Shown here: piece after piece, positions 19,261 to 27,706 of the stretch
Numbering within the stretch: position 1 is the first letter of the stretch
How the letters are laid out: every line of letters begins with the position of its first letter
Origin: Arenicellales bacterium
GTDB taxonomy: Bacteria > Pseudomonadota > Gammaproteobacteria > Arenicellales > JAJDZL01
Direction of reading: 5' to 3'
Assembly (NCBI GenBank): GCA_958295885.1
Contig: OY282380.1
Coordinates: 372,001 to 436,000 of the forward strand
DNA: 64,000 bases
Made by a program: the position numbers and the translations under genes
Notes under the pieces: model-generated
What the model was told of the DNA's origin: nothing
What the model saw: the letters and a program-made list of their open reading frames with translations, nothing else
Database searches by the model: none

Positions 19261-20334
19261 TCAATTTGCCTCCTGAGAGTCTTTCTGAATACGAGGCCAC
19301 GAGATGTATACCGCCTGTACGAGCGTTGCTAACGGAATGGCAAAAAAAACGCCCCAGACACCCCATAAACCACCAAAAACGAGAACCGCTGCGACAATTG
19401 CAACTGGATGAAGGTTGACAACTTCTGAGAAAAGCAGCGGCACCAAGACATTGCCGTCCAGTATTTGAATTACGAGATAGGCAGCGACAAGATATGCAAA
19501 CTCCGGAGAGATGCCCCACTGCACAACGGCGACAACTATTACAGGTATGGTCACCACAGCCGCTCCTACGAAAGGAATCAGGACAGAGAGTCCGACAATG
19601 ACGCTCAATAACGCAGCGAACTGCAATTGGAAAATCGAAAACGTAACAAACGTGACGACAAATACAATCAAAATTTCCCAGAATTTGCCACGAATGTAGT
19701 TCGACATCTGCCGGTCTACGTTCTTCCAAACCGTAATCGCCAATCCGTGATCCTGGCCGGGCAGAATTCCAACAAACCAATTCGTCAGTTTGTCTTTGTC
19801 TTTCAAAAAGAAAAAAGCCAGAATGGGAACGATGATGAGGTAAACGACCAAGGTGATGATCCCGACGACCGAGGCGGAAGTCCAGCCGAACACAATCTGC
19901 TGTCCCAGCTCGGTTATGAAACCGGTTGTAGTGCGAAGAAAATCCCGCACCTGTTCCTCAGACAGCAGTTCAGGGTACTTCTGCGGCAGTGCGAGGATCG
20001 TGCTTTGTGCATCTGAAAGCCAGGAAGGGATCTGCGCAGCCAGCTGCAGCGCCTGCGAACTGACCAGCGGGATGATCCCGAAGAAAAGTGCAAAAAGCAG
20101 AATCAGAAACATAAGCAGAACGATGATGACAGAGAACAGTCTCGGCACTTTGATTGCCTCAAATTTCTTCACGCCGCCTTCGAGAATGTATGCGATGACG
20201 ATTCCAGCTATCAAAGGTGCCATCATTTTTCCAGCGTAAACGATGAGCAGAAAGCCAATCGTCAAAAAGGCCGCTAGAATTATGATTTGAGGATTATTAA
20301 GCTGGTGCTGAAACCAGACAACAAGATCGCGCAT
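19261..20334 (-). CDS. AI-2E family (PerM-like) membrane transporter
   Basis: 357 residues with seven to eight predicted transmembrane segments: one near 15-32, a pair at about 35-52 and 60-85, and four toward the C-terminus. The hallmark block is SVIVGLSVLIPFVGAAVVTIPV followed by ILDGNVLVPLLFSEVVNLHP and GGLWGVWGVFFAIPLATLVQ. The family includes TqsA (autoinducer-2 export) and putative permeases such as PerM and sodium/proton antiporters, so the substrate is open. The gene sits 5 bp after osmC and 3 bp before the radical SAM gene. Confidence 0.9.
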   Translation of the reverse strand: MRDLVVWFQHQLNNPQIIILAAFLTIGFLLIVYAGKMMAPLIAGIVIAYILEGGVKKFEAIKVPRLFSVIIVLLMFLILLFALFFGIIPLVSSQALQLAAQIPSWLSDAQSTILALPQKYPELLSEEQVRDFLRTTTGFITELGQQIVFGWTSASVVGIITLVVYLIIVPILAFFFLKDKDKLTNWFVGILPGQDHGLAITVWKNVDRQMSNYIRGKFWEILIVFVVTFVTFSIFQLQFAALLSVIVGLSVLIPFVGAAVVTIPVIVVAVVQWGISPEFAYLVAAYLVIQILDGNVLVPLLFSEVVNLHPVAIVAAVLVFGGLWGVWGVFFAIPLATLVQAVYISWPRIQKDSQEAN

Positions 20335-20339
20335 TCGTT

Positions 20340-20774
20340 CTACGCAGAAGACGAACTCGTTTCGTCCAGTAAATTGAACTCATGGGTAACTTCTGCAGTC
20401 TTTGCAAGCATGCGTGTTGCGGAACAGTATTTGTCTAAAGAAAGTTCAATCGCACGCGCCACTTCGGTGGTCTTGATACCTGCGCCCTTCACCGTATATA
20501 TTAGGTGGATTTTGGTAAAAACCTTGGGAATCTCGTCAGCCCGCTCTGCTTCTATTTCAATCTCAAGCAGTTCCGGTTCGCGTCTGCGTTTACGCAGAAT
20601 CTCCGCGACGTCATAGGCGGTGCAGCCGCCCATGCCCAGCAGCAGCATCTCCATGGGACGCATCCCAGCGTTTTGACCTCCATGCTCCGGCGGGCCGTCT
20701 GTGCACGACGCGTGTCCGCTGCCGGAAGTCACTCGGAAGTTAACTCCGCTTAGGAGCTGAACCCGACCCTTCAC
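20340..20774 (-). CDS. OsmC family protein (YhfA-like)
   Basis: 144 residues from a GTG start at 20774 whose last three bases overlap the trpC stop (GTGA). A longer frame up to 20876 would lie wholly inside trpC and is rejected. The OsmC fold is marked by the first conserved cysteine in LLGMGGCTAYDV and the second in SLDKYCSATRML. The sequence fits the YhfA-like branch, for which peroxide reduction has not been shown. In Pseudomonas an OsmC gene lies beyond trpC with vfr/crp in between; here it follows trpC directly. Confidence 0.88.
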   Translation of the reverse strand: MKGRVQLLSGVNFRVTSGSGHASCTDGPPEHGGQNAGMRPMEMLLLGMGGCTAYDVAEILRKRRREPELLEIEIEAERADEIPKVFTKIHLIYTVKGAGIKTTEVARAIELSLDKYCSATRMLAKTAEVTHEFNLLDETSSSSA

Positions 20775-21637
20775 GCGGCACCCGCGGCGGCTGCAGACAA
20801 GGGATGAGGTTGGAAAATCGAGGCCATCTGCAGTCCGGGGTCTGCGGAACGCATGAAGGATTCGCCGACAAGACACACGGAAATTCCACTGCTTCTGAGT
20901 CTTTGGACGTGCCCTTTGTGATGAATGCCGCTTTCGGACACGACAATCCGATCTTCAGGAACGAGCTTTCGCAGACGAACTGAGGTTTCAATGCTGGTTT
21001 CGAAGGTGCGAAGATCCCGATTGTTAATGCCAATCAAGTCATGTGGCAATTCAACTGCAGTCTGCAGTTCTGCGTCGGTGTGGACTTCCACTAAAACATC
21101 CATGCCAAGTTCGACAGCCAATGCTCCGAGCTCCTGTAATTCGGTTCGAGTCAGCACGGCGACGATCAATAAAATGCAATCCGCTCCATGCGCTCTTGAT
21201 TCATAGATCTGATAGGGTTCGATTATAAAGTCTTTCCGCAATGCTGGCAGTCTGCATACCGAGCGGGCAAGTTCAAGATCGCGCAGTGAGCCCTGAAAGT
21301 ATTTGTCGTCCGTCAACACCGAGAGACAGGCCGCGCCGTTCTGTTCGTAGCTGCGGGCAATTGAGGCTGGATCATAGTTTTCACGCATGACTCCTTTGCT
21401 CGGAGATGCTTTTTTTGATTCTGCGATGACTGCCATCTGATTGGACGAAGTGACTTCCAGAATTCGCCGTTGAAAGCCGCGAGGCGGCTCCATATGAGCA
21501 ATTTGGGATTTCAGCTGCTGAACGGAAACCTGAGCCCGACGCGCAGCGACTTCCGCTGCTTTATCGCGGATGATTGAAGAAAGAACGCTGTTCTGAATAT
21601 TTTGGCTAGACACGATTGGTGGTCTCAATATACTCAT
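20771..21637 (-). CDS. trpC: Indole-3-glycerol phosphate synthase
   Basis: About 288 residues. It closes the ring of carboxyphenylaminodeoxyribulose phosphate to form indole-3-glycerol phosphate. Conserved segments include the catalytic Lys in VIAESKKASPSKGVM, the SVLTDDKYFQGSL strand, LRKDFIIEPYQIYESRAHGAD, and GINNRDLRTFETSIETS, VSESGI and LVGESFMRS. Two starts are possible: ATG 21637 (used here, overlapping trpD by 32 bp) or GTG 21613 (8-bp overlap, 280 residues, closer to the usual length). A still longer frame to 21682 is rejected. It is the third gene of trpG-trpD-trpC. Confidence 0.94.
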   Translation of the reverse strand: MSILRPPIVSSQNIQNSVLSSIIRDKAAEVAARRAQVSVQQLKSQIAHMEPPRGFQRRILEVTSSNQMAVIAESKKASPSKGVMRENYDPASIARSYEQNGAACLSVLTDDKYFQGSLRDLELARSVCRLPALRKDFIIEPYQIYESRAHGADCILLIVAVLTRTELQELGALAVELGMDVLVEVHTDAELQTAVELPHDLIGINNRDLRTFETSIETSVRLRKLVPEDRIVVSESGIHHKGHVQRLRSSGISVCLVGESFMRSADPGLQMASIFQPHPLSAAAAGAA

Positions 21638-22622
21638 CAAATTTCGCACTGCCGGCGCCCGAACGAATCGTGTTCCGCGCACTCTCTACTCCAGCTGCAA
21701 GATCGTCGGACAAGCCAGCGACATAAATGGCCGCTCCGGCGTTCAATGCAGTCATATCAGACGCGGCGGACGGTTCTCCCATCAACACCGAACGAACCAT
21801 GGCCAGACTTTCCTGGGGGTCATTCACTACGATGTTTTCGATTGCGGAAGAAGATATGCCGAAGTCTTCCGCTTTAACCTGATAGGTCGTTACGACTCCG
21901 TTTTTCAACTCAGCTACAAATGTAGGAGCGCTGATGCTGATTTCATCCATCCCGTCTTCAGAGTGAACGATTACGACGTGTTCTGCGCCCAGTTTTTTCA
22001 GCACATGCGCGAACGGTTCAACAAGTTCCGGGCTGAAAACGCCCACCATTTTGCGACGGACCAAAGCTGGATTGGTCAGAGGTCCCAAAATGTTAAAAAT
22101 CGTTCGCACTCCGAGCTCCGTACGGACGCCGATCGCGTGTTTCATCGCGCTGTGATGCGCCGGCGCAAACATAAACCCAAATCCAGTCTTTTCGACGCAG
22201 ATTGCAATCTGTTCTGGCGTCAAATCGGTACGGGCGCCTGCGTGTTCCAATAAATCCGCACTGCCACACTTCCCAGACGCGGCCCGACTGCCATGCTTGG
22301 CCACGTGAGCGCCAGCCGCAGCAGCGACAAACGCAGAAGTCGTCGACACGTTAAATGATGATTTACCGTCTCCTCCCGTACCGACCACGTCGATTACATT
22401 CGGAACATTCACGCGAACTCTGGTTACGAGTTCTCTCATTACCGTCGCCCCGGCGGTAATTTCCTCGATGGACTCGTTCTTCGTGCGAAGCGCCATCAGG
22501 AATCCCCCGATCTGCGACTGTGTGAGCTGGCCTGTCATGATCTGTCGCATAATTGCCAGCATTTCTTCGCTGCTCAAGTCCTGCATGTTCGTAATCTTTG
22601 TGAGCGCTTCCTGAATGTTCAT
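21606..22622 (-). CDS. trpD: Anthranilate phosphoribosyltransferase
   Basis: 338 residues, the normal length. It joins anthranilate with PRPP in tryptophan synthesis. The PRPP-binding motif GTGGDGKSSFNVST is at about 82-95, followed by AKHGSRAASGKCGSADLLE and MKHAIGVRTELGVRTIFNI, and LGPLTNPA, all diagnostic. It begins directly after the trpG stop with no gap and overlaps trpC at its end. trpE, the partner of TrpG, is not adjacent within the window. Confidence 0.96.
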   Translation of the reverse strand: MNIQEALTKITNMQDLSSEEMLAIMRQIMTGQLTQSQIGGFLMALRTKNESIEEITAGATVMRELVTRVRVNVPNVIDVVGTGGDGKSSFNVSTTSAFVAAAAGAHVAKHGSRAASGKCGSADLLEHAGARTDLTPEQIAICVEKTGFGFMFAPAHHSAMKHAIGVRTELGVRTIFNILGPLTNPALVRRKMVGVFSPELVEPFAHVLKKLGAEHVVIVHSEDGMDEISISAPTFVAELKNGVVTTYQVKAEDFGISSSAIENIVVNDPQESLAMVRSVLMGEPSAASDMTALNAGAAIYVAGLSDDLAAGVESARNTIRSGAGSAKFDEYIETTNRV

Positions 22623-23216
22623 TTAGAATCCGTCTGTCTGAGTTGGAATGTTCTCAATTTTTAGAAAGTTCTTGAGTATTTGGAGTCCGCATCCCGTTAA
22701 AAACGATTCGGGATGAAATTGAACTCCGTAAACCGAATACTCACGGTGTTTCACTCCCATAATGATACTGTCATCCGTCCAGGCGGTCACCTGCAGGCAG
22801 TCCGGCAGATCATCAGTCTGAGCAACCAGGGAATGATATCGGGTTGCCGCAAATGGATTCTCCACTCCCTTGAACAGACCGTCGCCGCAGTGATGAATCT
22901 GTGAGACTTTTCCGTGCATGACCTGTCCGGCGCGAACGATCGTACCGCCGAATGCATGACAGATGCTTTGGTGCCCGAGACAGACGCCGAGTATGGGGAC
23001 GCTGTCAGCGAACTCATCCACGGTTTCAATGGATACGCCTGCTTCATTGGGGGTGCAGGGACCTGGTGAAATGACGATGGCCGCGGGGTTCGCGTCACGG
23101 ATGCCATCCATGTCAATCTGATCATTGCGCACAACCTTGCTGAAACAGCCAAGTTCACCAAAATACTGAACGAGGTTGTAGGTGAACGAATCGTAATTAT
23201 CAATGACCAGCAACAT
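22623..23216 (-). CDS. trpG: Anthranilate synthase/ADC synthase glutamine amidotransferase component
   Basis: About 197 residues from the ATG at 23216, chosen because family members begin MLLVIDNYDSFTYNLVQY; an in-frame ATG at 23240 adds eight unconserved residues. The class I amidotransferase nucleophile is in LGVCLGHQSICHAFGG, and the His-Glu pair in YGVQFHPES. It releases ammonia from glutamine for anthranilate synthesis and, in many gammaproteobacteria, also for p-aminobenzoate synthesis. It directly abuts trpD. A decayed partial duplicate lies about 1.4 kb away between the ankyrin genes. Confidence 0.95.
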   Translation of the reverse strand: MLLVIDNYDSFTYNLVQYFGELGCFSKVVRNDQIDMDGIRDANPAAIVISPGPCTPNEAGVSIETVDEFADSVPILGVCLGHQSICHAFGGTIVRAGQVMHGKVSQIHHCGDGLFKGVENPFAATRYHSLVAQTDDLPDCLQVTAWTDDSIIMGVKHREYSVYGVQFHPESFLTGCGLQILKNFLKIENIPTQTDGF

Positions 23217-23532
23217 CCTTTTACACGCTATCGCGTTCAAACAAATAATTTCTGACTACCCGTTTTGGCAGAGTAATCCGCGTACCTATATGATAGTGAT
23301 TCATTGGGTGAAATGAATTGGTTTAGACACTGCCGCGGCGCTTGCGCTGCTCTTTCCATCACTTTCCCGGCAATTTAATTTTCGTTTGCGGTTTTATTGG
23401 CGCGGCATGACGGCAACATCAAGATTAAGCAAGCTCCTCTATCGACGGCATGTCAGAGTGCGCTTTATTGAAACTCCAATACGGGTTGTTCCGTAAATTT
23501 GATTCCATAGGGTTTCGTCGTCATGCATTCGC
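23217..23532. other. Intergenic between trpG and the first ankyrin gene
   Basis: No open frame of coding character. The trp promoter would be expected in this stretch, but I see no clear leader peptide, Trp codon run or attenuator. Confidence 0.5.
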
Positions 23533-24537
23533 TTATTCGTTGGCTCCGGGTTTCCGCATGGCATTCACCAAATCGGGATAGCCCATCTCCACCGCCAAGT
23601 CCAAGGGTGTCTGTCCTTCATCGTCTCGCGCTTTCAAATCGGCTCCGGCCTTCAGCAAAGCAATTACAACTTCGTCCTTCTTTCTGTACTCCATCGCTAC
23701 ATGCAGTGGTGTCTGACCTTCTTCATCTTGAACCTTTGGGTCAGCCCCGGCTTCCAGCAAAGCGATAACAACTTCGCTCTCATTCGCTACGTGCAGTGGC
23801 GTAAATCCAAAATCGTCCCGCGCTTCCAAGTTAGCCCCGGCCTCGAGCAAAGCAGCCACCACATCACTCTTACCGTCCTCAGCGGCATAGTGCAGGGGCG
23901 AATGTCCGTTCTCATCTTGCACCTCCAAGTCGGCCCCGGCACCCAATAACGCGATTACCATGTCGGTCCTGCCGCGCTCCGCCGCTATGTGCAGGGGTGC
24001 TTTTCCCTCCTCGCCCAGCTCGTTCAATTTGACTCCAGCACCCAGCAACGCAGTTACCACGCCGATCTCGTCATTCTCCACCGCTCTGTGCAAAGCGGGC
24101 TGTTCCGAAAAGAAGTCTGTTGCTTTTGCCTCTGCGTCAGCCCCGGCTTTAAGCAAAACAGTCACCACGTCAGTCTTGCCGTTCTCCACCGCTCTGTACA
24201 AGGGAGTTCGATCCAATATGAAATCTCTTGCCTCCAAGTCAGCTCCAGCTTTGAGCAAAACAATTGCCACGTCGGTCTTACCGTGCTCCGCAGCTAAGTG
24301 CAGGGGTGTCCATCCGCAGTCATCTTGCACTCCTAAGTCGGCCCCGGCTTTAAGCAGAGCAGCCGCCGCGTCGAGCTTGCCGTTCTTCGCTGCCAAGTGC
24401 AGGGGTGTCCGTTTTTTCTCGTCTTGCGCTTCCAGGTCGGCTCCAGCTTTAAGCAAAGCAGCCACCGCGTCGGTCTCGCCGTTCTTCGCCGCTACGTGCA
24501 GGGGTGTCCCTTCCCGGTAGAATCCTCCTAGTGCCAA
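23533..24537 (-). CDS. Ankyrin-repeat protein 1
   Basis: 334 residues made almost wholly of about ten 33-residue ankyrin repeats, each with the TPLHLAA core and the ALLKAGADLEAQD turn. Repeats differ modestly from one another. There is no signal peptide, membrane segment or other domain, so it should be a soluble protein-binding scaffold. The frame starts at a TTG (24537), with GGAG about 8 nt upstream supporting that start. Ankyrin proteins are common in host-associated bacteria, sometimes as effectors, but nothing here shows secretion. Codon use and repeated structure suggest recent expansion from an ancestor shared with ankyrin protein 2. Confidence 0.88.
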   Translation of the reverse strand: MALGGFYREGTPLHVAAKNGETDAVAALLKAGADLEAQDEKKRTPLHLAAKNGKLDAAAALLKAGADLGVQDDCGWTPLHLAAEHGKTDVAIVLLKAGADLEARDFILDRTPLYRAVENGKTDVVTVLLKAGADAEAKATDFFSEQPALHRAVENDEIGVVTALLGAGVKLNELGEEGKAPLHIAAERGRTDMVIALLGAGADLEVQDENGHSPLHYAAEDGKSDVVAALLEAGANLEARDDFGFTPLHVANESEVVIALLEAGADPKVQDEEGQTPLHVAMEYRKKDEVVIALLKAGADLKARDDEGQTPLDLAVEMGYPDLVNAMRKPGANE

Positions 24538-24639
24538 ACCGTTCTCCTATTGCCGAATTAATTCTTTATTCCGAAGAGGCATTTTGTTGTCAATTCTTTG
24601 TTATCCATTTAATTGGATGTTTGTTCCAGCACCTAGGAA

Positions 24640-25060
24640 ACCGGCAAATCGGCATTCTCACGTTGTTTCACTTTCATACTGATAGCGTCATCCGTCCAAG
24701 CGGTTGCCTGCACGCAGTCCGGCGAATCATCAGCCTGGGCAACCAAGGAATGATATCGGGTTGCGGCAAACGGATTCTCGACTCCCCTGAACAGACCGTC
24801 GACGGAGTGATGAATTTGCGAGACTTTTCCGCGCATGACCTGACCGGCGCGAACAATCGTACCGCCAAATGTATGACAAATGCTTTGGCGCCCAAGACAG
24901 ATGCCGAGTAAAGGAACGCTCAGCGAACTCATCCATGGTTTCAATCGACGCGCCTTCTTCATTCGGCGTACAGGAGCTCTGGTGAAATAATGATCGCCGC
25001 GGGGTTTGCGAAACGGATGCCTTCCATGTCGATCTTGACCATTCGTCAACGAAAGGCGCA
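24640..25060 (-). pseudogene. Decayed partial second copy of trpG
   Basis: The minus strand carries a segment closely matching TrpG from about residue 35 to residue 170: RQSICHTFGGTIVRAGQVM, GKVSQIHH, GVENPFAATRYHSLVAQ and TAWTDDAISM. The upstream part is shifted into another frame, where SCTPNEEGASIETMDEFA matches CTPNEAGVSIETVDEFA of TrpG. The first third (MLLVIDNYDSF) and the C-terminal FHPES are missing, and the active-site block reads GICLGRQS, with Arg where TrpG has His. It cannot make a working enzyme. At about 25060 it is joined in frame to an ankyrin fragment. Confidence 0.85.
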
Positions 25061-25247
25061 GAGGCGTCTGTCCACAATAGTCTTGAGCCTCAAATTCAGC
25101 TCCAGCTTTGAGCAGAGTAATTATCATATCCGACTTACTGTTCTTGGCCGTAAAGTGAGGAGGGGTTCGACTCTTTTTCTCTTGTTTTGCCAATCTTTGA
25201 TAATTCGGATTCCTTAATCTCATTTCAATGTCCGTCCTTCCTCGCAT
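25060..25247 (-). pseudogene. Ankyrin-repeat fragment fused to the trpG remnant
   Basis: About 60 codons from an ATG at 25247 include one recognisable repeat and part of a second: TPPHFTAKNSKSDMIITLLK, then AGAEFEAQDYCGQTPLRLSL. The frame then runs straight into sequence of trpG origin. It is probably the broken remainder of a third ankyrin gene or of the 3' end of ankyrin gene 2, left by the rearrangement that brought in the trpG copy. Confidence 0.7.
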
Positions 25248-25255
25248 AGTGCCTC

Positions 25256-26311
25256 TCAGTCGGTTCTGGCGTCCAGTAACACAACTATCGCATCGGTTCT
25301 TCCATTCTCCGCCGCTATGTGCAGGGGTGTCAGACCATCATGGTCTTGTGCCTCCCGGTTGGCTCCGGCGTCCAGTAACGCAACAACTATGTCGGTCTTT
25401 CCAATATCCGCTGCTATGTGCAGGGGTGTCAGACCATCATGGTCTTGTGCCTCCCGGTTGGCTCCGGCGTCCAGCAAAACAGTAATCATGTCGGTCTTGC
25501 CTTTGTCCACCGCTATGTGCAGGGGTGTCCATCCTTCGTCGTCTCGCGCCTCCAGATCAGCTCCAGCGTCCACCAACGCAACTACCATGTCGGTCCTGCC
25601 GTCTGCCGCCGCACAGTGCAGGGGCGTACATTCGCAGTCGTCTTTGGCCTCCAGATCGGCTCCAGCGTCCAGTAACGCAGCTACCATGTCGGTCTCGGTG
25701 TGGTCCACCGCTATGTGCAGGGGCGTCCATCTGGAGCTGGTTTTCGCCTCCAGATCGGCCCCCGCGTCCAGCAAAACAGTCACCATATCGGTCCTGCCGC
25801 CCAACGCTGCTAAGTGCAGGGGCGTACATCCCTCGTCGTCTCGCGCCTCCGGTTCAGCCCCGGCTTTCAGCAGAGCAATCATCACGTCGATCTTGCCAAT
25901 GTCCACCGCTATGTGCAGAGGCGTCCATCCACAGTAGTTTTGCACTTCTAAATCAGCCCCGGCTTTCAGCAGAGCCATTACCACATCGGTCTTGCCGTTG
26001 TCCACCGCTAAGTACAGGGGCGTCAGTCCATCATGGTCCTGTGCCTCCCGGTCTGCCCCGGCGTCCAGCAAAGCAGTCACTACATCGGTCTTGCCGCCTG
26101 CTGCCGCCAAGTGCAGGGGTGTTCGTTGCTTCTTGTCTCTTGCTTCGCGTCCAGCTTCGGCATTCAACAAAGCAGCCTCCACGTCGGTATCGCCGGCCGA
26201 CGGTGCCAAATGCTGACGCCTCAGCCAGTCTTCGTATCGCGCTTCTCGTTCAGCATCAACTTTCATCAAATAAGATAATCTTCGATCAAATTCGCTTTCA
26301 TCAATTGTCAT
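25256..26311 (-). CDS. Ankyrin-repeat protein 2
   Basis: 351 residues from the ATG at 26311, which has an AGGGAG-type ribosome-binding site about 10 nt upstream; the frame stays open to 26383 but the extra 24 residues lack support. Residues 1-50 (IDESEFDRRLSYLMKVD, AREARYEDWLRRQ) are a charged non-repeat head; about nine 33-residue ankyrin repeats follow. Two consecutive repeat units share about 60 identical bases, so copies have been exchanged or duplicated recently. The last repeat ends abruptly (VVLLDARTD), with no C-terminal capping helix, which suggests truncation. Likely a cytoplasmic or exported protein-binding scaffold; target unknown. Confidence 0.85.
   Translation of the reverse strand: MTIDESEFDRRLSYLMKVDAEREARYEDWLRRQHLAPSAGDTDVEAALLNAEAGREARDKKQRTPLHLAAAGGKTDVVTALLDAGADREAQDHDGLTPLYLAVDNGKTDVVMALLKAGADLEVQNYCGWTPLHIAVDIGKIDVMIALLKAGAEPEARDDEGCTPLHLAALGGRTDMVTVLLDAGADLEAKTSSRWTPLHIAVDHTETDMVAALLDAGADLEAKDDCECTPLHCAAADGRTDMVVALVDAGADLEARDDEGWTPLHIAVDKGKTDMITVLLDAGANREAQDHDGLTPLHIAADIGKTDIVVALLDAGANREAQDHDGLTPLHIAAENGRTDAIVVLLDARTD
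25312..25480. repeat. Near-identical 99-bp ankyrin-coding units
   Basis: A roughly 60-bp stretch beginning TATGTGCAGGGGTGTCAGAC occurs identically at about 25316 and again 99 bp later, followed by diverging bases. The spacing equals one ankyrin repeat of 33 codons. Confidence 0.85.
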
Positions 26312-26695
26312 TTTGTCGTTCGCTCCCTGTTGCTTGCATTGCTTGGAGGTTTGTTCCTGCACCTGACCTGGAAAGTACGGCATATCGGCAACCTCACGGT
26401 TTCAAAGAATTTACGTGCGCTCCAGTCGCAGCTGAAAAATCAACCCGATTCATTGGGCAGCGCGATTGAGCCATCTTTGCCATTTTCCCGCCGAAAACCT
26501 CAGATTTTCAGCAGATTCGCCAACTATCATTTTTCAACCTGCCGTTTTGAATTTTTCTGTTTGGCACAGCAAGGCATTTTGACTTGAATTCACTGATGCA
26601 GCGTCCTGATCTGAGTTATTTTCAATAGCATATCAACAAGCTGCACAGCGTGCGCAGCACTTGCTTAACCCAACATCCGAAGCTGACAAATGAAG
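26312..26695. other. Intergenic upstream of ankyrin gene 2
   Basis: About 26345-26405 resembles the stretch at 24585-24655 upstream of ankyrin gene 1 (shared blocks GTTTGTTCC and CACCT, then ATCGGCA and CTCACG), so both ankyrin genes seem to carry related 5' regions. The rest shows no gene. Confidence 0.5.
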
Positions 26696-27472
26696 TCAGG
26701 AATGCGTCCAGTTCGCTTTGCGTTTTTCCAAAAATGCAGCCATGCCTTCTTTTTGATCATCAGTAGCAAACATCGAGTGGAATGCCCGTCGTTCATATAA
26801 GACGCCTTCCGTCAGAGTCGTTTCATATGCTCGGTCCACCGTTTCTGTAACCATGGCGGCAGCCACTTGTGAAAAGTTTGCAATCTGCTGCGCGATCTTG
26901 ACAGATTCCTCAACCAATTCTGCGCTCGGAAACACCCGCGACGCCAAGCCGGAACGTTCTGCCTCTTCGGCGTTCATTCTGCGACCCGTCAGGCACATGT
27001 CCATCGCCTTGGACTTGCCGACCGCCCGAGTCAGCCTCTGGGTGCCACCCGCACCCGGTATGATCCCGAGCAGTATTTCCGGCTGACCGAACTGGGCATT
27101 GTCGCCCGCTAAAATAAAATCACACATCATTGCCAGCTCACAGCCGCCACCCAATGCATATCCGTTGACTGCAGCGATGACGGGTTTTCGACATTCGGTT
27201 ACGCGCTCCCAATTCCTGCTGATGAAATTGCCCATATACGCATCAACAAAAGATTTGTCTTTCATTTTGCTGATGTCCGCCCCAGCCGCAAAAGCCTTCT
27301 CGCTTCCGGTTAGAACGATGGCGCCAATTTCAGCATCGGCTTCAAACCCATCGATCGCATTTCCGATCTCAGTCATCACAGCAGACGACAGCGCGTTCAA
27401 GACTTTTGGACGGTGGATCGTGATCAATCCAACATTGCCGCGTGTTTCCGAAATAATATGTTCATACGTCAT
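26696..27472 (-). CDS. Enoyl-CoA hydratase
   Basis: 258 residues, the standard crotonase length. It hydrates trans-2-enoyl-CoA in fatty-acid beta-oxidation. The oxyanion-hole and catalytic parts are intact: FAAGADISKMK, AAVNGYALGGGCELAMMCD (first catalytic Glu) and FGQPEILLGIIPGAGGTQRL (second catalytic Glu). The sequence is close to short-chain enoyl-CoA hydratases of the mitochondrial ECHS1 type. It is divergently oriented from the propionate operon across a 234-bp gap, so both may be controlled from this gap. Substrate chain length is not determined. Confidence 0.93.
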   Translation of the reverse strand: MTYEHIISETRGNVGLITIHRPKVLNALSSAVMTEIGNAIDGFEADAEIGAIVLTGSEKAFAAGADISKMKDKSFVDAYMGNFISRNWERVTECRKPVIAAVNGYALGGGCELAMMCDFILAGDNAQFGQPEILLGIIPGAGGTQRLTRAVGKSKAMDMCLTGRRMNAEEAERSGLASRVFPSAELVEESVKIAQQIANFSQVAAAMVTETVDRAYETTLTEGVLYERRAFHSMFATDDQKEGMAAFLEKRKANWTHS

Positions 27473-27706
27473 AAAGAAGGCACTCCTTATTCAAAAAATC
27501 GTTATTGTTGTTGGTTGCAATAAAATCAAACAGTATTACTACTTAAAATGATGTAAATTTCCTAAGCAGAGTGATTGATTAATCGGAACTGACTGACTAG
27601 TTTATTTTATTCTATAGTTAGACGGCCTGAAACTTTGGATATAGGGAGGATATTCACCGATACACTTACATACTTAACCACTTAATAATATGCAAAACCA
27701 GAGAAA

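Noticed and set aside
23533..26311. Regularly spaced repeats that could suggest a CRISPR-like array
   Set aside because: The 99-bp period equals the 33-codon ankyrin unit, the repeats are translated in one frame, and there are no unique spacers.
25525..26469. Long plus-strand open frame of 314 codons opposite ankyrin gene 2
   Set aside because: It is an antisense shadow of the repeat array; its periodic Arg/Ser/Pro-rich sequence follows from the ankyrin codons on the other strand.
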